From: Edolisoma coerulescens
Taxonomy: Eukaryota; Chordata; Aves; Passeriformes; Campephagidae
Direction of reading: 5' to 3'
DNA: 64,000 bases
Assembly (NCBI GenBank): GCA_013397115.1
Contig: VWZW01002312.1
Location: 650,425-714,424 of the forward strand
Made by a program: the position numbers and the translations under genes. The notes below the pieces were generated by a model that was not told where the DNA came from, did no database searches, and saw only the letters and a list, made by a program, of their open reading frames with translations. Shown piece after piece: positions 63,069-64,000 of this stretch (the first letter of the stretch is position 1; each line of letters starts with the position of its first letter).

Positions 63069-64000
63069 AACTAGTCTTGGGGGAAAAGACAGAAAGAAAG
63101 GAGAAAACCAGATGTGGACTTTTCTGCATCACTGGGTAGACACTGTCAGAAAGGAAACATTTTGAAAGATCTCAAACAAAGAATTAGCCTGATATTCAAT
63201 TATATAAATCCACTGATTTAGTTGGACTTGGTTTTTTTTCTGACGCTGCAGGTTAGCCTATTCAACATCTAAAATCTTCTGGGAACCTGTAGCAGGGTCA
63301 GATCAGTGACAACCTATTTCCTTCTGATAAAGAAAATTCTGAAGTTTCATCTTTCATCTAGGGATAGCTATGTCTGGCAGAAAAAGGGGACACCCAAGCT
63401 GTTGGCACAATTTAATGCTTAGTTTATTAATAAACAATGAAAAAGGCCCAAGTGAAGTCACAAAGACCTACCAAGCAATCTTAGATACAGGCACACTGTG
63501 GCCTTTCTCTACAATCCTCCACATTCATGGTGCATGCCACCAGCTGTGGGCCCACTGCTTGTTTAAATCTGAAGCAATCCAAGCAGCACATTCAGATTCT
63601 GCTTTTGAAGGCAGCATCCAGTCCTTCCCTTTCTCCAGGTCCTAAGGCTTCCTTCCCCAGAGGTGGGCTCCTGTCCTGGGGCTCAAACAATAAATAGTTT
63701 ACCCTTTCCTTGGAACCTTACAGTTTTATTACCTTGCTTTTACTCTAAATTAGATCGTGTTCAAAGGGAGTTGCTGCAGGGCAGGTCTTCTGTGATAATT
63801 TCAGTGAATTACAGCTGCTATACCAAATGCACCTATTTTGTGTGATACTGGGATTGTGCTACCAGGTGAAAAAACAGGACATGACTTCTTGGAAGTGAGG
63901 ACATTGAGATGTGTATGTAGGTCACAGAACAGATGGCTGGAGAGATTGCTTGACAGTAGGACAATGGACTCCTTTGATGGGGGAAAAGAATTGCTCCTCT
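63069..64000. other. Unannotated sequence to the window end
   Basis: No gene or named repeat. A 91-codon plus-strand frame at 63370-63645 has a composition slightly less biased than most but no domain that I recognise, and it shows no clear splice or promoter context. Composition becomes more balanced from 63480 to 63680. Confidence 0.45.

Overview
The window is AT-rich vertebrate nuclear DNA, most likely from a bird. The main evidence is a set of CR1 LINE copies with typical avian ends: octamer-like CTATGATT/CATAGAAT tails, CR1 ORF2 remnants, and one CR1-J-type 3' end. Repeat density is low, and I see no Alu, L1, or tRNA-derived mammalian SINEs. The species cannot be fixed from this sequence, and a crocodilian or turtle source is less likely but not excluded.

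I found no convincing protein-coding gene, exon, tRNA, rRNA or CRISPR array. Open frames are short, unrelated to families I recognise, and lie on both strands as expected by chance. The stretch is best read as a gene desert or part of a very long intron.

Layout: 1-480 holds an old, decayed CR1 copy cut by the window edge. 8496-9745 is an antisense CR1 that has lost most of its reverse transcriptase. 18000-18260 and 44780-45200 look like very old, heavily decayed LINE pieces. 21515-21922 is a sense CR1-J-type 3' end whose terminal 78 bases are duplicated in tandem. 29845-31083 is a longer sense CR1 reaching into the reverse transcriptase. 52040-52190 is a short antisense CR1 tail. 59285-59765 and 60725-61395 are two further sense CR1 copies, the second lacking its 3' end. 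Simple repeats lie at 3287-3331, 13888-13920, 33689-33707, 38948-38985 and 62984-63068, with small tandem duplications at 2019, 14682, 33105, 42142 and 60061.

Places where non-repetitive sequence departs from the background are a CpG cluster at 39330-39505 that is open in three frames, a CpG-bearing block at 34826-34890, GC-rich islands at 41090-41320 and 54840-55060, and a perfect 11-bp hairpin at 25793-25818. None is a demonstrated functional system. The 39.4-kb element is the best candidate for a conserved exon or regulatory element.
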